Positions 38,071 to 47,109 of a stretch of 64,000 nucleotides of DNA are shown piece by piece. Source of the DNA: Lysobacter sp. Root76 (lineage in GTDB: Bacteria > Pseudomonadota > Gammaproteobacteria > Xanthomonadales > Xanthomonadaceae); contig NZ_LMIK01000001.1 in the NCBI RefSeq assembly GCF_001428685.1, positions 316,455-380,454 on the forward strand, given 5' to 3'. Numbering within the stretch: position 1 is the first letter of the stretch; the number at the start of each line of letters is the position of its first letter. The translations under genes and the position numbers were made by a program. The notes under the pieces were generated by a model, which had not been told where the DNA came from, searched no databases, and saw nothing but the letters and a program-made list of their open reading frames with translations.

Positions 38071-38589
38071 TTACTTGCTGCCGATCGCTTCCTTCAGCGC
38101 CTCGATCAGCTTGACCGGCTGCTCGCCGGTGGCCGGCAGGCCGCGCGGATCGACCGCGGACACGTAGGCGCCGGCTTCGACCGCGCTCACCCGGACCAGG
38201 AAGTTGGCGCCTTCGTAGTTGACGTCATAGGCACCCAGCAGCTGAGCACGGCTGGCGATGGTCAGGCCGTCGACCTTGGCCAGAGCGGTACCGACCTTGG
38301 CATAGGCGTCGTCGCGGCTGCCGGCGGTGGTGAAGCCGATCGGCGAGGCGGCGGTCGGGGCCGCGACCGGCGCACGTTCGGACGCGCTCACCGAACCGTT
38401 CGGCACCGCCATGGCACCGTCGGTGCGCGGACGGTCGAGGTCCGGCGGCACTTCCAGCGGACGCTGTTCGGGCGTTTCGGAGTACAGCGGATTGGTGCCC
38501 TTGCGGAACCAGCTGCAGCCGGCGGTGGCGACCAGGCCGATCAGCAGCGCGCCGACAGCGACGCGGGACAGGGAAACGTTGGAACGCAT
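38071..38589 (-). CDS. BamC-like outer-membrane lipoprotein
   Basis: Lipoprotein of 172 residues. The signal ends ATAGCSWF with Cys25. The mature N-terminus contains NPLYSETPEQRPLEVPPDL, like the unstructured region by which BamC contacts BamD. One compact domain follows (SRDDAYAKVGTALAKVDGLT...). E. coli BamC is about 344 residues with two helix-grip domains, so this is about half that size. Position directly after dapA is the classical bamC (nlpB/dapX) position and is the main support. Confidence 0.72.
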   Translation of the reverse strand: MRSNVSLSRVAVGALLIGLVATAGCSWFRKGTNPLYSETPEQRPLEVPPDLDRPRTDGAMAVPNGSVSASERAPVAAPTAASPIGFTTAGSRDDAYAKVGTALAKVDGLTIASRAQLLGAYDVNYEGANFLVRVSAVEAGAYVSAVDPRGLPATGEQPVKLIEALKEAIGSK

Positions 38590-38609
38590 GGGCAAATCTC
38601 CTGCGGGGT

Positions 38610-39515
38610 TCAGGCCGCGAGCGTAGCGCGGCAGTCGTGTTCGAGTTCGCTTGCCAGCGCATGGACGCTGGCGGCGGCATCGTGGTGGGCAGCCGACAGG
38701 GTCGTCAGCGGCAGGCGCAGGCCGTGGCCGATGCCCTGGCGGGCGAGTATGGCCTTGACCGGGATCGGGTTGGACTCGATGCCCATGAAAGCGTAGACCG
38801 GCGCCAGGCGCGCGTCCCAGGCCAGGGCCTCGTCGCGGCGGCCGGCGCGGGCCAGGTCGGCGAGACGGCGGAACGCGGCCGGCAGCACGTTGGAGGCGAC
38901 CGAGACGATGCCGTCGGCACCGGCCAGCATGGCCCGGCAGGCGGTCGGATCGTCGCCGCTGAGCACAGCGAAGCCGGAATCCTGGAAAGCGAGCAGCGCA
39001 CTCATGCGCTCGGGCTCGCTCACCGCTTCCTTGATGCCGATGATGCGCGGATGACCGGCGAGCTGGGCCACGGTCTCGGGCAGCAGGTCGCAGCCGGTGC
39101 GGCCAGGCACGTTGTACAGCACCACCGGCAAGGCGCCGTCGTCGGCGATCGCGCGGTAGTGGGCGACCAGGCCGGCCTGGGTCGGGCGCACGTAGGGCGG
39201 CGCGACCACCAGCGCAGCGTCGGCGCCGAGCGCAGCGACGCGGCGGGTCAGCTCGATGGTTTTGGCGGTGTTGGACAGGCCGGTGCCGGCGAGCACCGGA
39301 ATCCGGCCGCCGACCTGCTCCACGGCGGTGCGCAGCAGGGTGTCGTATTCGGGATCGTGCAGGGCCGCCGCCTCGCCGGTGGAGCCGGCGACCACGATGG
39401 CCTGGGTGCCGCCGTCGAGCTGCGCGGCCAGCAGGGCGCGCCAGGCGTCGAGGTCGAGTTCGCCGGCCGCGTCGAACGGCGTGGCCAGCGCGGTGATGCT
39501 GCCGGAAAGTCGCAA
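38610..39515 (-). CDS. dapA: 4-hydroxy-tetrahydrodipicolinate synthase
   Basis: First enzyme of the lysine/diaminopimelate branch; it condenses pyruvate and aspartate semialdehyde. The core is clear: [45 protein letters not shown], with Schiff-base Lys in [13 protein letters not shown] 39515 begins [14 protein letters not shown] and gives 301 residues, the normal length. An ATG at 39575 ([10 protein letters not shown]) would add 20 residues and has an AGGCGG upstream, so the start is open. It is divergent from gcvR. Confidence 0.93.
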   Translation of the reverse strand: MRLSGSITALATPFDAAGELDLDAWRALLAAQLDGGTQAIVVAGSTGEAAALHDPEYDTLLRTAVEQVGGRIPVLAGTGLSNTAKTIELTRRVAALGADAALVVAPPYVRPTQAGLVAHYRAIADDGALPVVLYNVPGRTGCDLLPETVAQLAGHPRIIGIKEAVSEPERMSALLAFQDSGFAVLSGDDPTACRAMLAGADGIVSVASNVLPAAFRRLADLARAGRRDEALAWDARLAPVYAFMGIESNPIPVKAILARQGIGHGLRLPLTTLSAAHHDAAASVHALASELEHDCRATLAA

Positions 39516-39699
39516 GGGAGGCCTTCGCGCAAAGCGCTGTGTGAGCGGCGGCACGATACGCCGCCAATAACGCATGTTACCGCCTAGCGATGTTACTTGC
39601 GGGCCGAAAGCGCGGGCAAGTATGCTGGCTTCAAGCCGCAGCCCGTGCGCGGGCCGCCGTTCAGTATCCGAGCCACCCGCTCCCCTTGCAGGCGCCGCC

Positions 39700-40260
39700 T
39701 TGACCGATTCCGCTGCCCGGCCGTCGCCGAACGAAAACCACCTCCTGATCAACGCCTATACGACGCATCCGGAGTCGCCGCTGCTGTCGGTGACGCGGCG
39801 GATCGCCGATTCCGGCTGCAACCTGGTCGACGCGCGCCTGTCCACGGTGGGCCGCGACGTGTCCGTGACCGCGCTCGCGGTTGGCTCCTGGGACGCGGTC
39901 GCCAAGCTCGAAGCCATGCTCACGCGCCTGGAGCGCGAGGAAGGCCTGAAGCTGGTCTGGTACCGCACCGGCCCGAAACAGGTGCAATCCAACCTGTTGC
40001 CCTACATCGTCGAAGTGGTCGCCGCCGACAAGCCGGGGATCCTGTTCCAGCTCGCCGACTTCTTCGACCGCCAGGGCATCACCATCGAGAGCCTGCACTG
40101 CTCGCGCTACCGCGCCATGCAGACCGGCGCCGACATGTTCTCCGCGCAGGTGACCATCGGCGTACCGTCGAGCATGCACATCGCCGCATTGCGCGACGAT
40201 TTCCTGGAGTTCTGCGATCACCTGAATCTCGATGCCATCATGGACCCGATGAAGTTCTAA
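39700..40260 (+). CDS. gcvR: Glycine cleavage system transcriptional repressor-like ACT protein (GcvR)
   Basis: Two ACT domains in 186 residues: the first begins [21 protein letters not shown] and the second [23 protein letters not shown]. In E. coli GcvR binds GcvA and represses the glycine cleavage operon; no gcv gene is in this window, so the target is inferred. The only plausible start near the conserved region is TTG 39700 ([15 protein letters not shown]). The order gcvR-bcp next to divergent dapA-bamC is conserved in gammaproteobacteria. Confidence 0.88.
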   Translation: MTDSAARPSPNENHLLINAYTTHPESPLLSVTRRIADSGCNLVDARLSTVGRDVSVTALAVGSWDAVAKLEAMLTRLEREEGLKLVWYRTGPKQVQSNLLPYIVEVVAADKPGILFQLADFFDRQGITIESLHCSRYRAMQTGADMFSAQVTIGVPSSMHIAALRDDFLEFCDHLNLDAIMDPMKF

Positions 40261-40276
40261 GGATCAGACAGCACGC

Positions 40277-40759
40277 ATGCTCGACACCGGCGACCGCCTC
40301 GACAAGACCGTTTCCTCCCTGCCCCTGGCGCTGTCCAGCGGCGAGACCGCGAAACTGAAGGACTACGCCGGCCAATGGCTGGTGCTGTACTTCTACCCCA
40401 AGGACAGCACCCCGGGCTGCACCACCGAGGGCCTGGACTTCAACGCCCTGCTGGCCAAGTTCAAGAAGCTCGGCGCCAGCGTGCTCGGCGTGTCGCGCGA
40501 TTCGGTCAAGTCGCACCAGAACTTCTGCGCCAAGCAGGGCTTCAAGTTCGACCTGATCAGCGACAAGGACGAAGCCCTATGCCAGGCCTTCGGCGTGATC
40601 AAGGAAAAGAGCCTGTACGGCCGCAAGTACATCGGCATCGAACGCAGCACCTTCCTGATCGACCCCAAGGGCGTCATCGCCCAGTCATGGCGCCCGGTGA
40701 AAGTGCCCGGCCATGCACAGGCCGTGCTCGACGCGCTGAAGGCTGCACAAACCCAGTGA
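40277..40759 (+). CDS. bcp: Peroxiredoxin of the Bcp/PrxQ type
   Basis: Thiol peroxidase of 160 residues. The peroxidatic Cys is C48 in FYPKDSTPGCTTEG. A further Cys in HQNFCAKQG is at a PrxQ-like distance and may be the resolving one. RSTFLIDPKGVIAQSWRPVKVPGH is the usual C-terminal part. The ATG is 16 bases after the gcvR stop. Confidence 0.94.
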   Translation: MLDTGDRLDKTVSSLPLALSSGETAKLKDYAGQWLVLYFYPKDSTPGCTTEGLDFNALLAKFKKLGASVLGVSRDSVKSHQNFCAKQGFKFDLISDKDEALCQAFGVIKEKSLYGRKYIGIERSTFLIDPKGVIAQSWRPVKVPGHAQAVLDALKAAQTQ

Positions 40760-40895
40760 CCGTCGCCCCGTCACCCGTTCTCCGCCGTCCCGCCCCGCGG
40801 GCCACGGCGGCGCCGCCCTGCCCGCACGGCGGCGTCCCCGAGTTCCACCCGTCGTATCCGCACAGCGCCGTACCCACCTGCCACGAGGCATCGGA

Positions 40896-42293
40896 ATGAC
40901 CCGAAGCAAGCGCATCTACGTCCTCGACACCAACGTGCTGATGCACGACCCCACCGCGCTGTTCAAGTTCCAAGAGCACGACGTCTATCTGCCGATGCAG
41001 GTCATCGAAGAGCTCGACAACGGCAAGAAAGGCACCTCCGAAGCCAGCCGCAACGCGCGCCAGGTCAGCCGTTTCCTCAACGAACTGATCGAAGCCGAGG
41101 GCACCGACAAGATCGCCGTCGGCCTCACCCTGAAGCGCCCGCAGGGCCTGCAACTGCGCGGCGAGCAGAGCATCGGCAAGCTGCGTTTCCAGACCGAGGC
41201 CTTCGACAGCGGCAAGCGCTTCGGCGCAGTGATCCCGGACAACCACATCCTCGGCGCGATCCTCGCCCTCAAGGAGAGCGAGCCCGGCGCGCCGGTGGTG
41301 TTCGTGTCCAAGGACATCAACCTGCGGATCAAGGCGGCGATCGCCGGGATCGCGTCGGAAGACTACGAGAACGACCGCGCGCTCGACGATTTCAGCCTGC
41401 TCTACACCGGCGCGACCGCATTGCCGGAAGACTTCTGGCAGCGCCACGGCAAGGACCTCAAGTCCTGGACCGAGAAGGGCCGCACCTACTACGAGATCGC
41501 CCGCACCAAGGACGACGACTGGTATCCGAACCAGTTCCTGTTCCTGCCCGGCGACGAAGAATCCGAACTCAAGGTCAGCAAGGTCGGCGACGACCGCGTG
41601 ACCCTGCAGATCGTCGACGACTACCGCCACAACCAGCATGCGGTGTGGGGCATCATCGCGCGCAACCGCGAACAGAACTTCGCGCTCAACGCGCTGATGG
41701 ACCCGGAGATCGACTTCGTCACCCTGCTCGGCACCGCCGGCACCGGCAAGACGCTGTTGGCGTTGGCGGCGGGCCTGGCCCAGACCATGGACCAGCAGCG
41801 TTACCGCGAGATCATCATGACCCGCGCCACGGTCAGCGTCGGCGAGGACATCGGCTTCCTGCCCGGCACCGAGGAGGAAAAGATGACCCCGTGGATGGGC
41901 GCGCTCACCGACAACCTGGAAGTGCTGACCCACAATCAGGACGGCGGCGCCTGGGGCCGCGCGGCGACCAACGACCTGCTGGCCTCGCGGATCAAGATCC
42001 GTTCGATGAACTTCATGCGCGGCCGTACCTTCCTCAGCCGCTGGCTGATCCTGGACGAGGCGCAGAACCTGACGCCCAAGCAGATGAAGACCCTGATCAC
42101 GCGTGCCGGCCCCGGCACCAAGATCGTCTGCCTGGGCAATGTCGAACAGATCGACACGCCCTACCTGACCGAGACCACGTCCGGCCTCACCTATGCCGTC
42201 GACCGCTTCAAGGGCTGGGCGCACAGCGCGCACGTGACCCTGCGCCGCGGCGAGCGTTCGCGCCTGGCCGACTATGCTTCGGAAGTGCTGTAA
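40896..42293 (+). CDS. PhoH-family ATPase with N-terminal PIN domain
   Basis: 465 residues. The N-terminal PIN nuclease domain (about 1-140) begins YVLDTNVLMHDP, with acidic EELDNGKKG and a third acidic group later. The C-terminal PhoH ATPase has LLGTAGTGKTLLALAAGLAQ (Walker A), MTRATVSVGEDIGFLPGTEEEK and WLILDEAQNLTPKQMKTL (Walker B). The combination is the PhoH2/YlaK type, thought to be an RNA helicase and ribonuclease. It follows bcp by 136 bases. Confidence 0.92.
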   Translation: MTRSKRIYVLDTNVLMHDPTALFKFQEHDVYLPMQVIEELDNGKKGTSEASRNARQVSRFLNELIEAEGTDKIAVGLTLKRPQGLQLRGEQSIGKLRFQTEAFDSGKRFGAVIPDNHILGAILALKESEPGAPVVFVSKDINLRIKAAIAGIASEDYENDRALDDFSLLYTGATALPEDFWQRHGKDLKSWTEKGRTYYEIARTKDDDWYPNQFLFLPGDEESELKVSKVGDDRVTLQIVDDYRHNQHAVWGIIARNREQNFALNALMDPEIDFVTLLGTAGTGKTLLALAAGLAQTMDQQRYREIIMTRATVSVGEDIGFLPGTEEEKMTPWMGALTDNLEVLTHNQDGGAWGRAATNDLLASRIKIRSMNFMRGRTFLSRWLILDEAQNLTPKQMKTLITRAGPGTKIVCLGNVEQIDTPYLTETTSGLTYAVDRFKGWAHSAHVTLRRGERSRLADYASEVL

Positions 42294-42309
42294 GCCCTGA
42301 AACAAGCCC

Positions 42310-42342
42310 AAAAAAAGGAAGCCGGCCTCGCGGCCGGCTTCC
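42310..42342 (-). terminator. Rho-independent terminator of the convergent secreted-protein gene
   Basis: Read on the minus strand: GGAAGCCGGCC, loop GCGA, GGCCGGCTTCC, then TTTTTTT. On the plus strand the same hairpin follows phoH but has no T-run, so it fits the minus gene best. Confidence 0.85.
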
Positions 42343-42374
42343 AGGTACCCGCATCCTTGCGCTCGCTCGTTCCG

Positions 42375-43418
42375 TCAGCGTCCGGGCACGCGGCAGCAGG
42401 TCGCGTTGACCTGATAGCCGAGCACACTGAGCAATGAACCCACCAGGTCGCACTGCCAGCCCACCGGCTGGCCGCTGACCACCATCGGCTCGGAGTTGCT
42501 GACCCCGATGCCGAGCACGCCGCCGCAGCCGCCGCCGGTGGCCGCGTAACCGGTCGGGCATTGCACGTCCTTGGTCTGTAGGCCGCTGAGCAGGGCCAGG
42601 CTTCCGCTCTCCTGGGCGATGGTGCAGTCGAGCGCGGTCGCTTCGGGTTCGATGAAGTAGCCGGTCACGTCGATCACGACTTCGGACTGAGCGTAGCTGT
42701 AGACGTTGAACTCGCTCGGGCAGGCCGGACGGCACAGACGGATATGCGACTCGTCCGAGAGGATCAACCCCGCGCTGTAGTTCAACGACGACGCCAGCGG
42801 CTTGGCCTCGTTGAACGGATACGCAGTGAAGTAGCCGTCGTTGGCCGGGTACACCGAGGTGATCTTGACCGTGAGGGCCGAGACGTTCTGCGGCAGGTTG
42901 CAGTTGGAGGTCTCGCCACCTTGCGAGGTGAAGTCGGTGGTGGTGTAGGACTTGAAGCTGCGCGTGCCGTTGGCCGCGATCGGCCCGCCGACCACGCGGG
43001 TGTCGACGATGCGGCAGGGGTTCAACGGCGTGTAGACCAGGTCCTCGCCCGGCGCACCCAGGCTGGTCGGCTGCACGTCGGGCGCGCCCTTGGCCGTGGC
43101 CATGCCCGATCCGCCGCCTGCGCCCAACAGCGCCGCGTTCATTTGTTCGAAGCTGGTCGCGCTGGCAGCGAGTTCGAGGTTGCTGATGTCGGCGGACTGC
43201 AGCGTGCCTTCCATACGCTCACCCCAGCCGGCTCCCATCGCCCCGTAACTGCGTTCCACATAAGGCGACCATCGGTCGACGATATCCTGCGCCAGCTCTC
43301 CGCGCATCGCTTCAGGCGCCAGCCCGGTCGTGTTGGTGCCGAACAGCCCGACACCCACGGCCGCTGCCGGCAGTGCCACAGCCAGCAGTGCGATCAGTAT
43401 TTTGCCTTTCCTACGCAT
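42375..43418 (-). CDS. Secreted protein of unknown function with PCRxVDTR-type domain
   Basis: 347 residues. The N-terminus has a signal-like segment (KILIALLAVALPAAAVGVGLF). A helical part of about 100 residues follows. Then comes a domain starting YTPLNPCRIVDTRVVGGPIA, passing through VSALTVKITSVYPANDGYFTAYP and ending YAQSEVVIDVTGYF. This PCR-x-x-DTR ... DVTGYF pattern occurs in many secreted bacterial proteins, and I know no function for it. The last 90 residues are Cys-rich (about eight Cys, ending ATCCRVPGR). The start has a GGGGG ribosome site. Confidence 0.75.
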   Translation of the reverse strand: MRRKGKILIALLAVALPAAAVGVGLFGTNTTGLAPEAMRGELAQDIVDRWSPYVERSYGAMGAGWGERMEGTLQSADISNLELAASATSFEQMNAALLGAGGGSGMATAKGAPDVQPTSLGAPGEDLVYTPLNPCRIVDTRVVGGPIAANGTRSFKSYTTTDFTSQGGETSNCNLPQNVSALTVKITSVYPANDGYFTAYPFNEAKPLASSLNYSAGLILSDESHIRLCRPACPSEFNVYSYAQSEVVIDVTGYFIEPEATALDCTIAQESGSLALLSGLQTKDVQCPTGYAATGGGCGGVLGIGVSNSEPMVVSGQPVGWQCDLVGSLLSVLGYQVNATCCRVPGR

Positions 43419-43723
43419 ATAACCCCCGTATCCGTAATTTTGAGAGGGCGCCAGGTTGCGTTTGACCAGCGGACATATTCACCAGAAACACCGAGTGCGG
43501 GCGCATGCATCGGCGGCGAGAATGCTCATCTACCGTCCGATAATGCTGCAACGTCCGATCCCGCTAACATGAATAGCCGGCGAGCCGGCGGTTTCCGGCA
43601 TGAGCAACCTGCACAGGGCCGTGCCTGTGACGCGTTACCCAATCCGCACCAATCGCGTCGCGTACCGCTATCGCGTTACCGAAACACTGAGGCATGATCC
43701 CTGGGTACTAGGGGAGATCACTC
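43419..43723. other. 305-base divergent intergenic region
   Basis: Separates the secreted-protein gene (minus) and the XRE regulator gene (plus). No gene is seen. CGCGTTACC occurs at 43631 and 43672, with the near match CGCGTACC between them; these could be sites for the adjacent regulator. Confidence 0.5.
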
Positions 43724-44089
43724 ATGGCGGCACTACCGGAGCGCATACGGCGCGCCCGTACTTTGTCCCGTATTTCCCAGCTGGCGCTGGCCAACATGGT
43801 GGGGGTGCAGCGCAGCGCGGTGGCGCAGTGGGAGCGCAAGGACGGCAGCCATCCCTCGATGCACCATTTGATCGCGATCGCCCTGGCCACCGGCGTCTGC
43901 CTCGAATGGCTGGGCACCGGGCGCGGCCCGGTCAAGCCGGGCGAGGACGCCTGGACCCCGGCGATGCGCACCGACGACTACGCCCAGGACGATATCGAGT
44001 CCGAATGCCTGGATTCGCTCCGAAAAATCCCCTTCCAGATCAGGAAACAGCTGGTCGGAATCATTTCCCTGGTATCGCGCAATTATTAG
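43724..44089 (+). CDS. Small XRE-family transcriptional regulator
   Basis: 121 residues. Residues about 5-65 form a Cro/CI-type helix-turn-helix ([34 protein letters not shown], then [12 protein letters not shown] and LEWLGTGRG). The C-terminal half has no known domain. The ATG is preceded by AGGGGAGATC. No phage or toxin gene is adjacent, so it looks like a chromosomal regulator; the target is unknown and may be the divergent secreted-protein gene. Confidence 0.82.
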   Translation: MAALPERIRRARTLSRISQLALANMVGVQRSAVAQWERKDGSHPSMHHLIAIALATGVCLEWLGTGRGPVKPGEDAWTPAMRTDDYAQDDIESECLDSLRKIPFQIRKQLVGIISLVSRNY

Positions 44090-44285
44090 CCGCCCGGCAT
44101 GGGCAAAAACCCCCATGGCCGGTGCAAATAGGAAATCGCGGTCCGCAGAATAATATCGGCGCGGCGAAACCGGGTCGCCGGGCGCCGCAAGGCCGATTCT
44201 GCGCGAAGCGCCCGCCGCGACCCGCCCCGGGCGATGCGATATCGTCTCCCGACCCGTACCGACGCCCGGCCGCCCCGCCCCCGCA

Positions 44286-45084
<799 letters not shown>

Positions 45085-45092
<8 letters not shown>

Positions 45093-45987
45093 CCCGACTC
45101 CTCCTCTGGAAACCCCGACGCTGGAAACCCAGCCGCCGCAAATCCAGACCCTGGAACTGCCGCTGCAAGCCGAAGGCGGCCACCGCTGGGCCTTGCTCGC
45201 GCGTCTGCCGCGCGCGCCGCAGGCGAGCCTACTGTGGCTGCCCGCGCTCGGCGTCGCCGCCAGGCACTATCTGCCGTTCGCCGAAGCCCTGGCCGCGCGC
45301 GGCATCGCGGTGTTCGTGCACGAGTGGCGCGGCAACGGCGGCAGCAGCCTGCGCGCGAATCGAGCCAACAATTGGGGGTATCGCGAACTGCTGCTGCACG
45401 ATCTGCCGCACAGCGAGGCCGCGGTGACCGCGCAGCTACCGAACCTGCCGCGCATCCTCGGCGGCCACAGCCTGGGTGGGCAGCTGGCGGCTTGTCGGCT
45501 CGGCCTGCTCGCCCGCGACGGTGCGGCCGAACGGCCGACGCGCCTGTGGCTGGTCGCCAGCGGCGCACCGTACTGGCGCGCGTTTCCGCCGCGTTCGCGC
45601 TGGTGGCTGCCGTTCGCCTACCGCTTCCTGCCCTGGCTCGCGGATCGCCGCGGCGCCCTGCCCGGCCGCCGCGTCGGTTTCGGCGGCGACGAGGCGCGCG
45701 GACTGATCCGCGACTGGGCGCGCAGCGCGCTCAGCGGCCGCTACGCCGCGGCCGGCGTCGACATCGATCTGGAGGCCGCGATGGCGCAGGTCGAAGTCGA
45801 GGCGCGTGCGCTGACGCTGGACAGCGACTGGCTGGCGCCGGAATCCTCGCTGCGTTTCCTGCTGACCAAGCTGCCGCGCGCGCAGAGCCGCATCGACACG
45901 CTCGACGGCCGCATGCTCGGCACGCGCGCCGATCACTTCGCCTGGATGAAGCAGCCCGGCGCGGTCGCCGCAGTGCTGATGCGCTGA
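45085..45987 (+). CDS. Alpha/beta hydrolase
   Basis: 300 residues. A 25-residue repetitive N-terminus (TPPLETPTLETQPPQ) precedes the fold. The nucleophile elbow is GGHSLGGQLA (Ser about 132), and the oxyanion region is LPALGVAARHYLPFAEALAARG. The C-terminal His is likely in GTRADHFAWM. No signal peptide. It overlaps thiD and so is co-transcribed with it, but the substrate is unknown. Confidence 0.85.
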
Positions 45988-46032
45988 ACCGCGCCGGCGC
46001 CGCAACGCGCCGTCATGCGGCCGTTGCGCGGG

Positions 46033-46058
46033 TTTTACGCTGAATTTACGCCCGCCGG
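46033..46058 (+). promoter_or_regulatory. Candidate KdpE-binding site upstream of the porin-kdp operon
   Basis: TTTACGC at 46034 and again at 46045, 11 bases apart, followed by CCGCC. As I remember it, the E. coli KdpE site has TTTATAC and TTTACAC with the same 11-base period and a CCCCGCCC flank. A third TTTTACG occurs at 46076. It lies about 110 bases before the porin start. Confidence 0.55.
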
Positions 46059-46143
46059 CGCGGGTGGAATAGAGGTTTTACGGCAGCGGTTTCGAGAATG
46101 GCGACGTGGCCGATCCGGCTTCGTTCGCAACTCGGAACCCGAA

Positions 46144-46869
46144 ATGTCGATGCAACCGCTGCGCCTGCGTGAGGCGTCCATTCCCTTGGTTTTCGCCGTC
46201 TGCACCGGCGCCGGCCTGCTGGCGTTGGGCGCACGCGCCGATGCCGCCACGCTCACCGGCAACGCCGCGTTGACCAGCGACTACGTCTGGCGCGGCAGTA
46301 CCCAGACCCAGGGCGATCCCGCCGCGCAGGCGGGCTTCAAATTCGCCGGCGATTCCGGCTTCTACGGCTCGGTGTGGGGCTCCAACGTCGAGTTCGCGCC
46401 GGCGACCCACGCCAGCAGCGAGCTCGACTTCACCGTCGGCTGGGCCGGCAAGCTGTCGCAGGACTGCGCGCTGGACGTCAACGTCCTGCACTACCGCTAC
46501 CCCTCGACCACGGTCGATCTCAACTGGACCGAACTCAACGGCACCCTGACCTACGCCGACAACTACTGGCTGTCGCTGGGTTACTCGAACGAGGCGCTGG
46601 GCAGCCGCGACAGCGGCGTCTATACGCAACTCGGCGCCAAGTTCCCGATCAACGACCGTTTCCGCTTCGAAGCCGCCGCCGGCTACTACTACCTCGACGA
46701 GGTCTACGACGAGAGCTACGCGCATGCGCAGCTCAGCGCGGTGTGGGCGGTCAAGGCGCCGCTGGAACTGCGCCTGACCGCGCACGCGACCGATTCCGGC
46801 GCCAAGCGGATCTTCGGCGACGACTACGCCGGCAACCGCATCGAAGCGGCGCTGCAGGCGTCCTTCTAA
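46144..46869 (+). CDS. TorF family putative porin (TIGR02001-like)
   Basis: Outer-membrane beta-barrel protein of 241 residues. The signal peptide ends ARADAATLTG. The mature start GNAALTSDYVWRGSTQTQGDPAAQAGF is the family signature, and the C-terminus ends IEAALQASF with Phe. Alternating hydrophobic residues run throughout. Only 12 bases separate it from kdpF, so it is likely the first gene of the kdp operon and may admit cations under potassium limitation (inference). ATG 46144 or 46150 are equally possible. Confidence 0.85.
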   Translation: MSMQPLRLREASIPLVFAVCTGAGLLALGARADAATLTGNAALTSDYVWRGSTQTQGDPAAQAGFKFAGDSGFYGSVWGSNVEFAPATHASSELDFTVGWAGKLSQDCALDVNVLHYRYPSTTVDLNWTELNGTLTYADNYWLSLGYSNEALGSRDSGVYTQLGAKFPINDRFRFEAAAGYYYLDEVYDESYAHAQLSAVWAVKAPLELRLTAHATDSGAKRIFGDDYAGNRIEAALQASF

Positions 46870-46881
46870 GGAGACACGAGC

Positions 46882-46974
46882 ATGCCCGGTTGGCTAGCCA
46901 TGGTTTGCGCGGTATCGGTACTGGTGGTCGCCGCCTACCTCCTCTACGTCGTGCTGCGCCCTGAAGACTTCTAG
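46882..46974 (+). CDS. kdpF: KdpF, small subunit of the potassium-transporting ATPase
   Basis: Thirty residues, one transmembrane helix (MVCAVSVLVVAAYLLYVVL) and the typical end RPEDF. It stabilises the KdpFABC complex. AAGGAGACACGAG before the ATG is a strong ribosome site. Unusually, 135 bases with a hairpin separate it from kdpA; in many bacteria the two are adjacent or overlap. Confidence 0.88.
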   Translation: MPGWLAMVCAVSVLVVAAYLLYVVLRPEDF

Positions 46975-46989
46975 GCGTAGCGGCGACGC

Positions 46990-47010
46990 GCGAGGCCGGG
47001 ACGGCCTCGC
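46990..47010 (+). other. Hairpin in the kdpF-kdpA gap
   Basis: GCGAGGCC, loop GGGAC, GGCCTCGC: an 8-pair stem without a T-run. More GC-rich inverted sequence follows up to about 47085. It may affect mRNA stability or the kdpF/kdpA ratio. Confidence 0.6.
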
Positions 47011-47109
47011 CGCGGCCCTCATGGTGCGAGGCCGGTCACGCCGCCTCGCGCCCCATCGGCGCCGTCCCTGGAGGGGCGGCGCTGATCACTTTCTGTTTGG
47101 TTGACGACG

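Noticed and set aside
43724..44089. XRE gene as a sign of a prophage or toxin-antitoxin system
   Set aside because: No integrase, phage gene or partner toxin is nearby, and base composition is like that of its neighbours.
44090..44285. A TPP riboswitch before thiD
   Set aside because: I do not see the conserved CUGAGA and ACCUGAUC boxes of a THI element.
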